A stretch of DNA of 31,282 bases from an uncultured Prevotellaceae bacterium (GCA_937877625.1 CALFJG010000066.1:1-31282), one strand, 5' to 3'. Positions 1-7,731 are shown, counted from the first letter of the stretch. The notes: generated by a model from the letters alone, not told the origin. Program-made: numbers and translations.

Positions 1-15
1 ATCGGGTTGAAGAGT

Positions 16-117
16 TTATAGGTGGGTGCTATTCGTTTCCACGGTTAAGTCTTACAAGATGGGCTTTAACCGTTTGTCAGATTTCTGACAAAGCGAATGA
101 ATAGAACCCACCTTTAG
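16..117. repeat. R1 element, copy 1 (small inverted-repeat element)
   Basis: About 100 bp bounded by imperfect terminal inverted repeats: the left end begins TATAGGTGGGTGCTATTC and the right end reads GAATAGAACCCACCTTTA. Inside are an inverted repeat CGGTTAA/TTAACCG (around 42-72) and a hairpin GTCAGATTTCTGAC (around 76-89). It shares ends and interior with the copies at 5656, 7477, 9594 and 28321. It carries no coding capacity. Its orientation would match the other gene-proximal copies if a leftward gene starts just outside the window. This last point is inference. Confidence 0.85.
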
Positions 118-382
118 TGTGTGCGCCCTAAATGGAGACAAGCGAGGTGATAGTAAAACTTTCCTACAGTTCTTTGCTTTTTTCTCTATAAAGAAGAAAG
201 GTGTTGTTGTTTCAGATAAATAGGCGTGTGGCTTGGAAAAAGCTTGCGATGTACAAAGTTATAAAAAAATATATTACGTTCGGCTGGAAATTGCGACATT
301 TGCAGCGACAAGTTAGGCAATGAGGCATTTTTTGTGAAAGAAATAGCCGCTGTGCCGAACAAAAACACAAAAACACAAAAAT
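118..382. other. Intergenic region upstream of the HAD phosphatase
   Basis: This AT-rich stretch holds no convincing gene; short open frames on the minus strand have no recognisable features and overlap the phosphatase start. A weak match to the Bacteroidetes -7 box (GACATTTG, about 294-301) lies about 80 bp upstream of the phosphatase start but has no clear -33 partner. A/C-rich sequence with three AAAAACAC-like repeats immediately precedes the ATG at 383. Confidence 0.5.
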
Positions 383-1042
383 ATGGCGAACTATCCCGTA
401 ATAGTTTTTGACCTTGATGGCACGCTGCTTGATACGCTCCACGACCTCCACGCTGCGGTTAATCACGCTTTATCCGTCCACGCTATGCCGCCGCGTTCCC
501 TTGCAGAGGTGCGTCGTGCGCTTGGCCACGGTGTGGCTTACCTCGTGCGGCAGAGCGTGCCTAATGACACCTCGGAGGAAACACTGCAGGCCGTCCTCGC
601 TTCGTTCCGTTCTTTCTACTTAGCCCATAGTATGGATTACACACGTCCGTACGACGGAGTATTGGAGGCTGCTGCTCGCTTGAAAGGTGGTGGCAAGCGT
701 ATGGCTATCGTGTCGAACAAGCCGGATGCTGCCGTTCAGGATTTGCATCGTCGTTTCTTTTCCGCCGCAGGTATTGACATCGCCGTGGGTGAGCGCGATG
801 GTGTGCCACGCAAGCCCGACCCTGCCGCAGTGTTTGCCGCCCTGGCACGTCTGGGGGCAGAACCATCGGAGGCGGTGTATGTAGGCGATTCGGAGGTGGA
901 CTTAGAAACGGCACGCCGTGCCGGACTGCCGTGTATCGCTGTGGCGTGGGGCTTCCGCGACGAGGGCGAGCTGATAGCGGCAGGCGCGCACACTATTATC
1001 CACCATCCGGATGAGTTGGTACAACTGCTGAATGTGGAATAG
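383..1042 (+). CDS. HAD-superfamily phosphatase, phosphoglycolate-phosphatase-like
   Basis: The 219-residue protein is a complete haloacid-dehalogenase-fold hydrolase. Motif I, VFDLDGTLLDT, lies at residues 8-18, with the nucleophile and acid/base aspartates at 10 and 12. An alpha-helical cap follows (about 20-95). Motif II is the serine of AIVSNKPD, motif III the lysine of RKPDP, and motif IV is VGDSEVD. Length and layout match the Gph/PGP subgroup, which hydrolyses small phosphate esters such as 2-phosphoglycolate in the cytoplasm. The exact substrate cannot be read from sequence, because HAD cap types overlap with PpaX-like and beta-phosphoglucomutase-like enzymes. The stop lies 14 bp before menA on the same strand, so the two are probably co-transcribed. 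Confidence 0.85.
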   Translation: MANYPVIVFDLDGTLLDTLHDLHAAVNHALSVHAMPPRSLAEVRRALGHGVAYLVRQSVPNDTSEETLQAVLASFRSFYLAHSMDYTRPYDGVLEAAARLKGGGKRMAIVSNKPDAAVQDLHRRFFSAAGIDIAVGERDGVPRKPDPAAVFAALARLGAEPSEAVYVGDSEVDLETARRAGLPCIAVAWGFRDEGELIAAGAHTIIHHPDELVQLLNVE

Positions 1043-1056
1043 ATTGCTGTGAAACG

Positions 1057-1968
1057 ATGGACGTACGAACAAACTCCCTACAGGCTTGGCTCTTGGCCTC
1101 CCGGCCAAAGACCTTAAGCGGTGCATTGGTACCCGTTTTCACGGCTTCTGCCTTGGCGTTGGCCGATGGTGTGTTTCAGCCTGGCGTGGCTGTGCTGTGC
1201 GGTTTGTTTGCCGTGTTGATGCAAGTGGCGGCCAATCTTATCAATGATTATTTTGACTATTTGAAAGGCACCGATGCCGACGACCGCTTAGGCCCCGAGC
1301 GTGCCATGGCACAAGGGTGGATTACCGCCCGTGCTATGCGCATAGGTATTGTGCTAACCCTTGTGGTGGCTGCGGCAGTAGGCTTATTGATAGTGGCGGT
1401 GTTTGTGGGAACTAATCCTGTCGGCGCACCGGCGCTGTGGTCTTTGGTGGGCCTCGGTGCGGCGTGCATCGTGGGAGCGTTTCTCTATACGCTCCTGATG
1501 AGTTACATCGGCCTGGGCGATGTGTTGGTGTGGCTCTTTTTTGGCTTTGTGCCTGTATGTGGCACGTATTTCGTGCAAGCCGCCGACCTTACTCGCTCTG
1601 TATGGCTTGTGGCGGCGGCGTGTGGGTTTGTCACCGACACGCTTCTTGTACTCAACAACTATCGCGACCGCGACACCGACCGTGCACACGGCAAACACAC
1701 GCTGGTGAGCGTCTTTGGCGAGCCTTTCGGACGTTATTTCTATTTTGTGCAAGGGGTGGCGGGGTGCGCGTGTGCCTATGCCCTTTCGTGGCAGGGCTAT
1801 CCCGTAGCGCGAATGGTGGTGTTCTATCTTTATTTCCACCTCACCACGTGGCTTTTTATGGTTCGCCTACGCCGTGGGCGTGAGCTCAACGCCGTGCTCG
1901 GCCTCACGGCGCGCAACATTCTTATCTTCGGTGTGTTGCTCTCCGTAGGTCTTGTGTTGCGGGGATGA
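1057..1968 (+). CDS. menA: 1,4-dihydroxy-2-naphthoate polyprenyltransferase
   Basis: The 303-residue integral membrane protein belongs to the UbiA prenyltransferase superfamily. It joins 1,4-dihydroxy-2-naphthoate to a polyprenyl diphosphate, giving demethylmenaquinone. The first Mg-diphosphate motif is NDYFDYLKGTD at residues 63-73. The second aspartate-rich region is NNYRDRDTDRAHGK, around residues 206-219, and the following KHTLVSVFG is typical of MenA rather than UbiA. About eight or nine hydrophobic segments are visible. The N-terminal WLLASRPKTL is the usual MenA opening, which supports the ATG at 1057. It follows the HAD phosphatase by 14 bp and converges on trmB, whose stop is 14 bp beyond. 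It implies menaquinone-based respiration. Confidence 0.93.
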   Translation: MDVRTNSLQAWLLASRPKTLSGALVPVFTASALALADGVFQPGVAVLCGLFAVLMQVAANLINDYFDYLKGTDADDRLGPERAMAQGWITARAMRIGIVLTLVVAAAVGLLIVAVFVGTNPVGAPALWSLVGLGAACIVGAFLYTLLMSYIGLGDVLVWLFFGFVPVCGTYFVQAADLTRSVWLVAAACGFVTDTLLVLNNYRDRDTDRAHGKHTLVSVFGEPFGRYFYFVQGVAGCACAYALSWQGYPVARMVVFYLYFHLTTWLFMVRLRRGRELNAVLGLTARNILIFGVLLSVGLVLRG

Positions 1969-1982
1969 ACAGTCCGAAGCAA

Positions 1983-2747
1983 CTATCTTGATTGTGTGCT
2001 GGTGTGGCGTATCTCGCGGTTGTAGGAGCGATATTCGTCGAAGGGTATTTCCTGCTCGGGCTCTGTGAGGCAGCCTGCGGCAGGAAGTTGAAAGCCGATG
2101 TACTTAATGTTTATGCCTCGTTGCAACCACTGGCTCTCATAGTAGGTGCGAATGGCAAGCATACGGCTGAGAGTGTTGTCGGTGGTAGAGGCATTGATGT
2201 CGGTGAGGCATACCGTGGTGGGCAAGGCGTTTTTCTCTACTACAAGGCGTGTGTATGTGAAGAGAAAGTTGGAGTCGGTCTTTACGTGTATCATTCCGCC
2301 ATCGGTTAAGAAGTGGCGGTAGCGCGCTAAGAAATAGGTACTCGTGAGCCGTTTCGTAGGTTTTTTCATCTGCGGGTCGCTAAACGTGAGCCATATCTCC
2401 GACACCTCGTCGGGCGCAAAAAATCGGTCGATGAACTCAATGCGTGTACGTAAAAATCCCGCGTTGGTAAGCCCCTCCTGTGCTACCTCGCTCGCCCCTT
2501 TCCACATACGCGAGCCTTTGATGTCCACCCCGATATAATTCTTGTCGGGAAACATACGGGCAAGTGCCACGGTATATTCCCCCTTACCGCAACCCAGTTC
2601 CAAGACGATAGGGCGGTCGGCCTTAAAAAAATCCTTGTTCCACCGCCCGCGCAGGGCGATCTCCGTTTCTGGCTGCGGAAACGGAACTTCCACCACATGG
2701 GGGAAGGTGGCCATCTCGGCGAACTTTGCCAGTTTACCCTTGCTCAT
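1983..2747 (-). CDS. trmB: tRNA (guanine-N7)-methyltransferase
   Basis: This 254-residue Rossmann-fold methyltransferase makes 7-methylguanosine at position 46 of the tRNA variable loop, using S-adenosylmethionine. The SAM motif is VLELGCGKGEYTVALA (about residues 48-63), followed by the acidic residue of IGVDIKGSRM. The TrmB-specific catalytic region is TFSDPQMKKPTKRL (around residues 121-134). The tail HTSTQSR looks unstructured. The start overlaps the 3' end of xseB by 14 bp, which points to coupled translation in an xseA-xseB-trmB unit. The enzyme is a housekeeping tRNA modifier, and its presence beside exonuclease VII genes appears to be operon convenience rather than functional linkage. 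Confidence 0.93.
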   Translation of the reverse strand: MSKGKLAKFAEMATFPHVVEVPFPQPETEIALRGRWNKDFFKADRPIVLELGCGKGEYTVALARMFPDKNYIGVDIKGSRMWKGASEVAQEGLTNAGFLRTRIEFIDRFFAPDEVSEIWLTFSDPQMKKPTKRLTSTYFLARYRHFLTDGGMIHVKTDSNFLFTYTRLVVEKNALPTTVCLTDINASTTDNTLSRMLAIRTYYESQWLQRGINIKYIGFQLPAAGCLTEPEQEIPFDEYRSYNREIRHTSTQSR

Positions 2748-2931
2748 TGTCGCCGAGTATTTGTTTGTAGGTGGCTTCTACGTCGCCGAGGCGTTTGGTA
2801 CAGAACGCTAAGAGTTGCTTGCCCTCTTTTATGAGTGCGGTCAATTGGTCAATGTCGCACTCGCCGCGTTCCAAGGTGCTAACAATCTCTTCTACCCTCG
2901 CAAGGGCTTGTGTATAAGTTGGTTCTTCCAT
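2734..2931 (-). CDS. xseB: Exodeoxyribonuclease VII small subunit
   Basis: The 65-residue, mostly helical protein has the classic XseB signature: YTQALARVEEIVSTLERGE, then the D-x-L-x-x-L-I-K-E-G stretch, and LLAFCTKRL. Several XseB chains bind the long helical stalk of XseA to make the processive single-strand exonuclease VII, which acts in mismatch repair and lesion processing. It starts 29 bp after the xseA stop and overlaps the start of trmB by 14 bp, as expected for a translationally coupled operon. Its length is normal for the family (60-80 residues). Confidence 0.93.
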   Translation of the reverse strand: MEEPTYTQALARVEEIVSTLERGECDIDQLTALIKEGKQLLAFCTKRLGDVEATYKQILGDNEQG

Positions 2932-2960
2932 GGGTTTAATTGTGTTTTACGCTATAATGT

Positions 2961-4184
2961 CTATACGACACTACTCTTCACCTCCCCTTGCTTGAAGCGT
3001 GTGTGTAGCACGTCGCCGGAGTGTAGTGTCGCGGCATCGTGCACCACTTTGCCGTTGCAGGTAGTGAGGCTATATCCGCGATCCAAAATGTTTTGTGGAT
3101 TGAGCAGCGCGAGTTGTTTAGTCAGCGAGGTGAGGCGCAACTTGTTTGTATTGACGAGGTTATGCCCCGCAGCTTGTAGGCGCAGGGCGTAGCGCGTTAA
3201 CAGCAGTTTGTCTGCTGCGAGGCGGTTGGCTGCGGCGGCTCCGAGGCGGTTGGCGACCTCGTACACACGAAAACGCTCGGCTTGGAGGTAGGCAACGGCG
3301 GTGTTTTCCAGACGGCTCTTTAGGTCGTCAATGAGTCGGAGCTCCTCGTCGCGTGTGGCAACGAGGAACGCCGCCACAGCGGTGGGTGTCTTGAAGGCTT
3401 GGTGTGCCACGAGATCTACTACACTTGTGTCGCGCTCGTGTCCTATGCCGCTAAGGATAGGCATCGGAAACTGCGCCACGACTGATGCGAGGTCGTAGTC
3501 GTCGAAACACACCAGGTCGTCCACCGCGCCGCCGCCGCGGATTATCACCATAGCATCGTAGCCCTCGCCGCTGGTGGCGGCCTCGGTAAGTGCCTGTATG
3601 ATAGACTGCGCTGCCGACGCGCCTTGCATCGTGGCTTCGTAGAGGTGGAGGATAAACGGATGCCCCGACTGCTCTATTTGTCGGCAGAAGTCGCCATAGC
3701 CGGCAGCGGTAGCACTCGACACCACGGCAATCTTTGTCAGCGGACGCGGCAAAAGGAGTTCTTTCTGCATCTCGTAGATGCCGTCGGCTTTGAGCTGGCG
3801 TATCACCGCTTCGCGCCGGGCGGCTTGCTCGCCTAGGGTGTAGGCGGGGTCGATGTCTATCACGTTGAGTGCGTAGCCAAACACCGGGTGGAGTTCTACC
3901 TCCACGGTGGCGAGTACCTTCATTCCCATAGCGAGACGTTTGCCCGTTACCTGCTCAAAGCGTGGTGCGATACGCAGCCATCTGCTCCGCCAGATGTGGG
4001 CATCAGCCCGGGCGAGCGCGTTGCCCGTGGGGCTCTTCTCTATAAACGTGAGGTAGCAGTGGCCGTTGTTCCTGAAGTTGAGTTGGCTAATCTCGGTCAC
4101 TACGTTGTAGTACCCCGCCATTGCACACGCCACGGCCTCGGATGCCATCGCGTTAAGTTGGGAAAGAGAAAGAGGGGTACTCAT
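2961..4184 (-). CDS. xseA: Exodeoxyribonuclease VII large subunit
   Basis: The 407-residue catalytic subunit of exonuclease VII degrades single-stranded DNA to oligonucleotides. An N-terminal OB fold (about 1-105) includes VVTEISQLNF and CYLTFIEK. The nuclease domain follows, with KIAVVSSATAAGYGDF, the glycine-rich VIIRGGGAVDDL, the DYDLASVVAQFPMPILSGIG segment and HERDTSVVDLVAH. Residues from about 285 form the helical stalk that binds XseB. A C-terminal segment with ILDRGYSLTT is also typical of XseA. The protein is somewhat short compared with enterobacterial XseA (about 450) but normal for Bacteroidetes. The start lies 24 bp after the stop of the upstream S8 protease on the same strand. 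Confidence 0.93.
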   Translation of the reverse strand: MSTPLSLSQLNAMASEAVACAMAGYYNVVTEISQLNFRNNGHCYLTFIEKSPTGNALARADAHIWRSRWLRIAPRFEQVTGKRLAMGMKVLATVEVELHPVFGYALNVIDIDPAYTLGEQAARREAVIRQLKADGIYEMQKELLLPRPLTKIAVVSSATAAGYGDFCRQIEQSGHPFILHLYEATMQGASAAQSIIQALTEAATSGEGYDAMVIIRGGGAVDDLVCFDDYDLASVVAQFPMPILSGIGHERDTSVVDLVAHQAFKTPTAVAAFLVATRDEELRLIDDLKSRLENTAVAYLQAERFRVYEVANRLGAAAANRLAADKLLLTRYALRLQAAGHNLVNTNKLRLTSLTKQLALLNPQNILDRGYSLTTCNGKVVHDAATLHSGDVLHTRFKQGEVKSSVV

Positions 4185-4208
4185 CGGCCAGAAAAGGGAG
4201 TGTAATAG

Positions 4209-5585
4209 TTAGTTCTTCAGCATCTGATAGGCTTTCCAGATGTTCGGGATGCCGTGGCCAAAGACGTTGTCGGGGTGTTCGGCACGGTCGGCGGACATAC
4301 GCACTGCTCGGCAAATCTCCTCGGGGGACAGGTCGGGTCGTGCCTCCATCAGACATGCCACACCGCCGCAAAGTATTGGGCAGGAGAAACTTGTGCCGTT
4401 TACATAGGTTATCTCACCGTCGGTGTCGAACACACTGCACCGCTGTCCCATAGCCATTACGTCGGGCTTGATGCGCCCGTCGGCACTATTGCCGAGGGAG
4501 GAGAAATACGTGTTTTGCTCATCTTGGTCAACAGCTCCCACTGCCAGCATGTTCTCACCATCGGCAGGTGCCCCGATGAGTTTCCATCGTCCGCTACCGC
4601 TGTTGCCGGCACTATTGAGAATCATTAGCCCACGGCTTGCGGCGAGGGAGGCACTGCGGCTGTTCACATAGGTGCGACCATTGAGTTCCCAATACTTGTG
4701 GTTCATACTCTTGTCGTCAAACGAAGTGTATCCGAGTGAACTTGTGCAGATGTCACAACCGAGGCTGTCGGCGTATTCGACGGCGGCACACCAGTTGTCT
4801 TCTTCAATAGGAAACTCCGACGCGCCGTCCTCGCTCAGCAGCAGATAGAAAGATGCACCGGGTGCCGTGCCTACCTGTACGCCGGGGCGGTAGGAGGCGA
4901 TGCACGAGAGTACCATCATACCGTGTTCTCCCTCGAGATATACATCGCGTCCGGGATTGACAAAGTTGCGCGTGCCGAGGATACGCACGCCGGCGAGGCC
5001 GGCTATCTTGTCAGCGTTGTGGAAGCCGCCGTCAATCACCGCAATTGTAATGCCGTTGCCGTCGAAGCCGGCAGCGTGCATACTATCTACGCCAATCATC
5101 TGTGCTTGTCGGTAGGCTGAGCCGTAGTGGTTTTGATTGCGCGTGGTGTGGTTTGTGATTTCGTCGCGGTCGGTGATAACTTTTATGCTGTCGGGAGCGG
5201 TATAGACGTGTACCACGCTATCTACAAACGGCAGGGCGAGCAACCGCTCGGCGGCATCGTCGAGATTGCTGGAGACGACAGCGGTGTTGTTCCATTTGCT
5301 GACACAGTGGATGGGGAAGTCTGCCTGACGTAGTTTCTTCAGGTATTTGCCCGACACGGGGAGGTCGTATTCATCAACGTGTAGGCCAAACTTGGCACGG
5401 CGGTTGAGCGATTTTTGTGAGAGGAATTTTTCGGGGTGATTGAGGGAGTAGCCGTTGCCGGCTTTGTCGTGTAGGTAAACCCGATAACTCTTTGTGGGCG
5501 TTGGCCGCTGGTATTCGGTGTGGTGCTGTGCCGTGGCTGTCAGGGCAAGAGCGGTAATAAGGAGGGAGAAAAGATGTTTTTTCAC
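4209..5585 (-). CDS. Secreted subtilisin-family (S8) serine protease
   Basis: The 458-residue protein begins with a signal peptide (MKKHLFSLLITALALTATAQ, cleavage near residue 20). A region of about 130 residues with KAGNGYSLNHPEKFLSQKSL resembles the inhibitor-like propeptide seen in Bacteroidetes subtilases. The peptidase domain has the complete triad: Asp185 in IAVIDGG, His221 in GEHGMMV and Ser399 in NGTSFSCP. The oxyanion Asn328 lies in NSAGNSG. It ends soon after the catalytic domain (PNIWKAYQMLKN), with no T9SS-type sorting tail. This suggests periplasmic or simply exported location, although that is inference. It is the first gene of a run with xseA (24-bp gap), an unusual operon partner. 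A -7 box lies upstream at 5646-5653. Confidence 0.9.
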   Translation of the reverse strand: MKKHLFSLLITALALTATAQHHTEYQRPTPTKSYRVYLHDKAGNGYSLNHPEKFLSQKSLNRRAKFGLHVDEYDLPVSGKYLKKLRQADFPIHCVSKWNNTAVVSSNLDDAAERLLALPFVDSVVHVYTAPDSIKVITDRDEITNHTTRNQNHYGSAYRQAQMIGVDSMHAAGFDGNGITIAVIDGGFHNADKIAGLAGVRILGTRNFVNPGRDVYLEGEHGMMVLSCIASYRPGVQVGTAPGASFYLLLSEDGASEFPIEEDNWCAAVEYADSLGCDICTSSLGYTSFDDKSMNHKYWELNGRTYVNSRSASLAASRGLMILNSAGNSGSGRWKLIGAPADGENMLAVGAVDQDEQNTYFSSLGNSADGRIKPDVMAMGQRCSVFDTDGEITYVNGTSFSCPILCGGVACLMEARPDLSPEEICRAVRMSADRAEHPDNVFGHGIPNIWKAYQMLKN

Positions 5586-5600
5586 GATGGGAGATACTTT

Positions 5601-5622
5601 TTATGGTGAGTTCTGTTAATTG
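5601..5622. repeat. Possible solo R1 end in the protease 5' leader
   Basis: The plus-strand sequence ATGGTGAGTTCTGTTAATT closely resembles the outer end of R1 (TATAGGTGGGTTCTATTAATT). It lies about 20 bp upstream of the S8 protease start and downstream of its probable -7 box. It has the same orientation relative to that gene as the other gene-proximal R1 copies. The resemblance is short, so chance is possible. Confidence 0.4.
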
Positions 5623-5645
5623 GTTTTGAATAGCCAAAGAGCAAA

Positions 5646-5653
5646 CAAAGGTA
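5646..5653 (-). promoter_or_regulatory. Probable -7 promoter box for the S8 protease
   Basis: The minus strand reads TACCTTTG, an exact match to the Bacteroidetes -7 consensus TAnnTTTG, about 60 bp upstream of the protease ATG. No TTTG is found at the -33 position. That region falls inside the adjoining R1 copy 2, so the repeat insertion may have replaced or supplied the upstream element. Confidence 0.5.
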
Positions 5654-5655
5654 AT

Positions 5656-5860
5656 TTATAGGTAGGTGCTATTAATTCCCATGGTTAAGTTTGACACAGA
5701 TGGGGCTTTGACCCTTTGTCATCTTTATGGCTCTTTTTGCTTGCAGTCTGTAAGTTTCATCTGTCGTGTAGCGCGCTACACTTACTCTTCAACTGACAGG
5801 CTGAAAGCAAAAAAACAGCTCAGCAATCTGACAAAGCGAATGAATAGCACCCATCTATAG
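5656..5860. repeat. R1 element, copy 2, interrupted by an R2 hairpin
   Basis: The left end is TATAGGTAGGTGCTATTAATT and the right end is AATGAATAGCACCCATCTATAG. Compared with the copy at 9594 (reversed), the sequence is collinear until the central TTTGTCA, then about 105 bp of extra sequence appears (around 5721-5826), and R1 resumes at ATCTGACAAAGCG. Both ends carry a matched change: GTGCTATT on the left pairs with AATAGCAC on the right, where the consensus is GTTCTATT/AATAGAAC. It fills most of the 310-bp gap between the sulfatase stop and the S8 protease start. Confidence 0.85.
5728..5821. repeat. R2 long hairpin element nested in R1
   Basis: Two roughly 40-bp arms form a long imperfect hairpin. 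The left arm starts TTTTTGCTTGCAGTCTGT (5734 on) and the right arm ends GACAGGCTGAAAGCAAAAA. The centre is a perfect 16-bp palindrome, GTGTAGCGCGCTACAC, at 5766-5781. A half copy with only a few differences lies at 28935-28975, so this is a repeated sequence and not just a local fold. It interrupts the inner hairpin of R1 copy 2. Confidence 0.8.
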
Positions 5861-5895
5861 AGAATGTGTGATTAGATAGCGCACTCCGAATGGTG

Positions 5896-7452
5896 CTATA
5901 AGGGATATTGTTGAAGGATAGGATCGTTATACTGTTGTTGCAGCTGCTTGAGTTCTTGGCGCAAACGCTTGGTGATGCGTTCGGTGCCTTGTTGTCCGTA
6001 GATGTTATGTAGTTCGTGTGGGTCGGTTTGTAGGTCAAAGAGTTCCCACTGGTCGATGTCGCGGTAGAAATGTATGAGTTTGTATCGCCCATCGAATACG
6101 CCGTAGTGTCGCTTCACGCTGTGTTCGGCGGGGTATTCGTAATAGTGGTAATAGAGCGATTTGCGCCAGGAGCGCGGGTGCTCGCCTCGGAGCAGGGGTA
6201 GGAGAGAAACGCCGTGGATATCATCGGGTATAGGCGCACCAGCGATGTCAAGGAACGTGGGTGCGTAGTCAATGTTTTGCACCAGTTCGGTGATGTCGCC
6301 GCGTAGGTTCATACCCTTTGGCAGTTTCATTACCAGCGGCGTAGCAAAACTCTCTTCGTACATAAAGCGCTTATCAAACCAACCATGCTCGCCCATATAG
6401 AAGCCCTGGTCGCTGGTATAGACTACGAGCGTGCTGTCGTCGAGGCCACACTCCTTAAGGTAGTCAAGCACACGTCCCACGTTGTCGTCGAGCGATTTCA
6501 CGACTTTGGCATAGTCGCGCATATAGCGTTGGTACTTGTATTCTGCTACGGCGCGCGAGCCATCGGTGGTGCGCCCATCGGCCATCTGAGGGAAGCGGCG
6601 GTAGAAGTCGAGCGACAAGGAGTCGTAGAACCAGTTGTACTCCATCTGTTCACGTCCGCCGAGGCGCGAAATCATACGGCGGTAGTTAGGCGTTAGACGA
6701 GTGTGGAGGTCGGGGCGGAACATCTTGGTATCGTAAACGATGTCCATATCGCGGTCGATGTGCATCTCTTGTGCTGCTGCGGCTTGCCGTCCCTCGTAGT
6801 CGTCGTAGAAAGAATAGGGCAGGGGAAATGTCACATTTTCGTACTCGCGTAGGTATTTAAGTTCGGGTAGCCAGTTGCGGTGGCACGCCTTGTGGTGGAT
6901 AAAGAGGATAAAAGGCCGGCTGCGGTCGCGCTGGTGCTCCATCCAGTAAATAGCCTTGTCGGTGACTATGTTGGTGAGATAACCTTGTTCTGTCACCGTG
7001 TCGTTTTGCATAGTGATAAAGTTGGGGTTATAGTAGTCGCCTTGTTCGGGCAGGATGTTCCAGTAGTCAAATCCCGTGGGGAGGCTTACTAAGTGCCACT
7101 TACCTATCATTGCCGTTTGATAGCCGGCTTGTTGCATCAGTTTGGGCATCGTTTGCTGTGAGCCGTCAAAGATGCCGTGTTCGTTATTGGTAAAGCCGTT
7201 GGCATGGCTGTGTTTGCCTGTAAGCATACAGGCTCTGCTTGGACCGCTAAGCGAATTGGCTACATAACTGCGTGTGAAACGTACGCCGTCGCGTGCTATG
7301 CGGTCGAGGTTAGGCGTTTGGATGTAGCGGGTGTCGTAGCACGACATCATTTGCGCGGTGTGATCGTCCGTCATAATATAGACGATGTTGTAGCGCTGCG
7401 CAGATAGGGCGGCGGGCAGTGCCGCGAGTGCAAGGGCTGAAAGGCGTGTCAT
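5896..7452 (-). CDS. Secreted serine-type sulfatase (S1 family)
   Basis: The 518-residue protein has a signal peptide (cleavage near ALSAQ, residue 19) and the alkaline-phosphatase-like sulfatase fold. Metal-binding MTDDH is at residues 27-31. The maturation signature SGPSRACMLTG is at 69-79. Its first residue, Ser69, would be converted to formylglycine, so an anaerobic radical-SAM sulfatase-maturating enzyme (anSME) is expected; none is in the window. Further landmarks are MIGKWHL, a Ca site in YTSDQGFYMGEHGWFDKR, and the C-terminal WELFDLQTDPHELHN, common in sulfatases acting on host glycans. Overall it resembles GlcNAc-6-O-sulfatase-like S1 subfamilies, but substrate is not certain. It acts in the periplasm or at the cell surface. 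It is probably a single-gene transcript from the promoter at 7568-7598. Confidence 0.9.
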   Translation of the reverse strand: MTRLSALALAALPAALSAQRYNIVYIMTDDHTAQMMSCYDTRYIQTPNLDRIARDGVRFTRSYVANSLSGPSRACMLTGKHSHANGFTNNEHGIFDGSQQTMPKLMQQAGYQTAMIGKWHLVSLPTGFDYWNILPEQGDYYNPNFITMQNDTVTEQGYLTNIVTDKAIYWMEHQRDRSRPFILFIHHKACHRNWLPELKYLREYENVTFPLPYSFYDDYEGRQAAAAQEMHIDRDMDIVYDTKMFRPDLHTRLTPNYRRMISRLGGREQMEYNWFYDSLSLDFYRRFPQMADGRTTDGSRAVAEYKYQRYMRDYAKVVKSLDDNVGRVLDYLKECGLDDSTLVVYTSDQGFYMGEHGWFDKRFMYEESFATPLVMKLPKGMNLRGDITELVQNIDYAPTFLDIAGAPIPDDIHGVSLLPLLRGEHPRSWRKSLYYHYYEYPAEHSVKRHYGVFDGRYKLIHFYRDIDQWELFDLQTDPHELHNIYGQQGTERITKRLRQELKQLQQQYNDPILQQYPL

Positions 7453-7476
7453 AGGTGGATGCTGTGGGTTTTTGTA

Positions 7477-7511
7477 TTATAGGTGGGTTCTGTTAATTTC
7501 CACGGTTAATA
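7477..7511. repeat. R1 element, copy 3 (left end only)
   Basis: Only one end is recognisable: TATAGGTGGGTTCTGTTAATT, followed by TCCACGGTTAA, after which similarity to R1 is lost. It lies between the sulfatase promoter (7568-7598) and its ATG (7452), so it would be transcribed in the 5' leader. A second, weaker end-like sequence (ATAGGTGGATGCTGT) overlaps the sulfatase start codon at 7451-7465. Confidence 0.75.
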
Positions 7512-7567
7512 TGGTGTGGGTGTGTTTGAGTGATAAGAAGCAAGCATTGATTTGGCCTTAACGCGCA

Positions 7568-7598
7568 CAAAGGTAGTTTTTTTATGCCATTCTGCAAA
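7568..7598 (-). promoter_or_regulatory. Promoter for the sulfatase gene
   Basis: On the minus strand, TTTG (7598-7595) is followed after exactly 19 bp by TACCTTTG (7575-7568). This is a full match to the Bacteroidetes primary-sigma consensus TTTG-N19-TAnnTTTG. Transcription would start near 7561, giving a leader of about 110 nt that contains R1 copy 3. Confidence 0.75.
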
Positions 7599-7606
7599 AT
7601 AAACGC

Positions 7607-7707
7607 TTAAGGGGTGTCCTATTAACCACATCGGTCATTAGCGTGATGCTGATTAATCGTTGAATCAACAAACGCTAATGACCGGTTTGGGTTAAAGTGG
7701 GTTTTAA
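7607..7707. repeat. Inverted-repeat element between glyA and the sulfatase
   Basis: Perfect 13-bp arms CGGTCATTAGCGT (7632-7644) and ACGCTAATGACCG (7672-7684) enclose a 27-nt loop. Weaker pairing extends outward through TTAACC/GGTTAA, to TTAA at both edges. The left edge, AAGGGGTGTCCTATTAACC, resembles the ends of the R4 elements. It lies just beyond the glyA stop but has no U-tract, so a classical terminator role is not supported. It may be a minimal member of the R4-like family. Confidence 0.6.
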
Positions 7708-7731
7708 GAAAGGAGTTGAAGAACTACAGGC

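Noticed and set aside
7632..7684. Intrinsic terminator of glyA
   Set aside because: The hairpin is strong but no T-tract follows on the minus strand.
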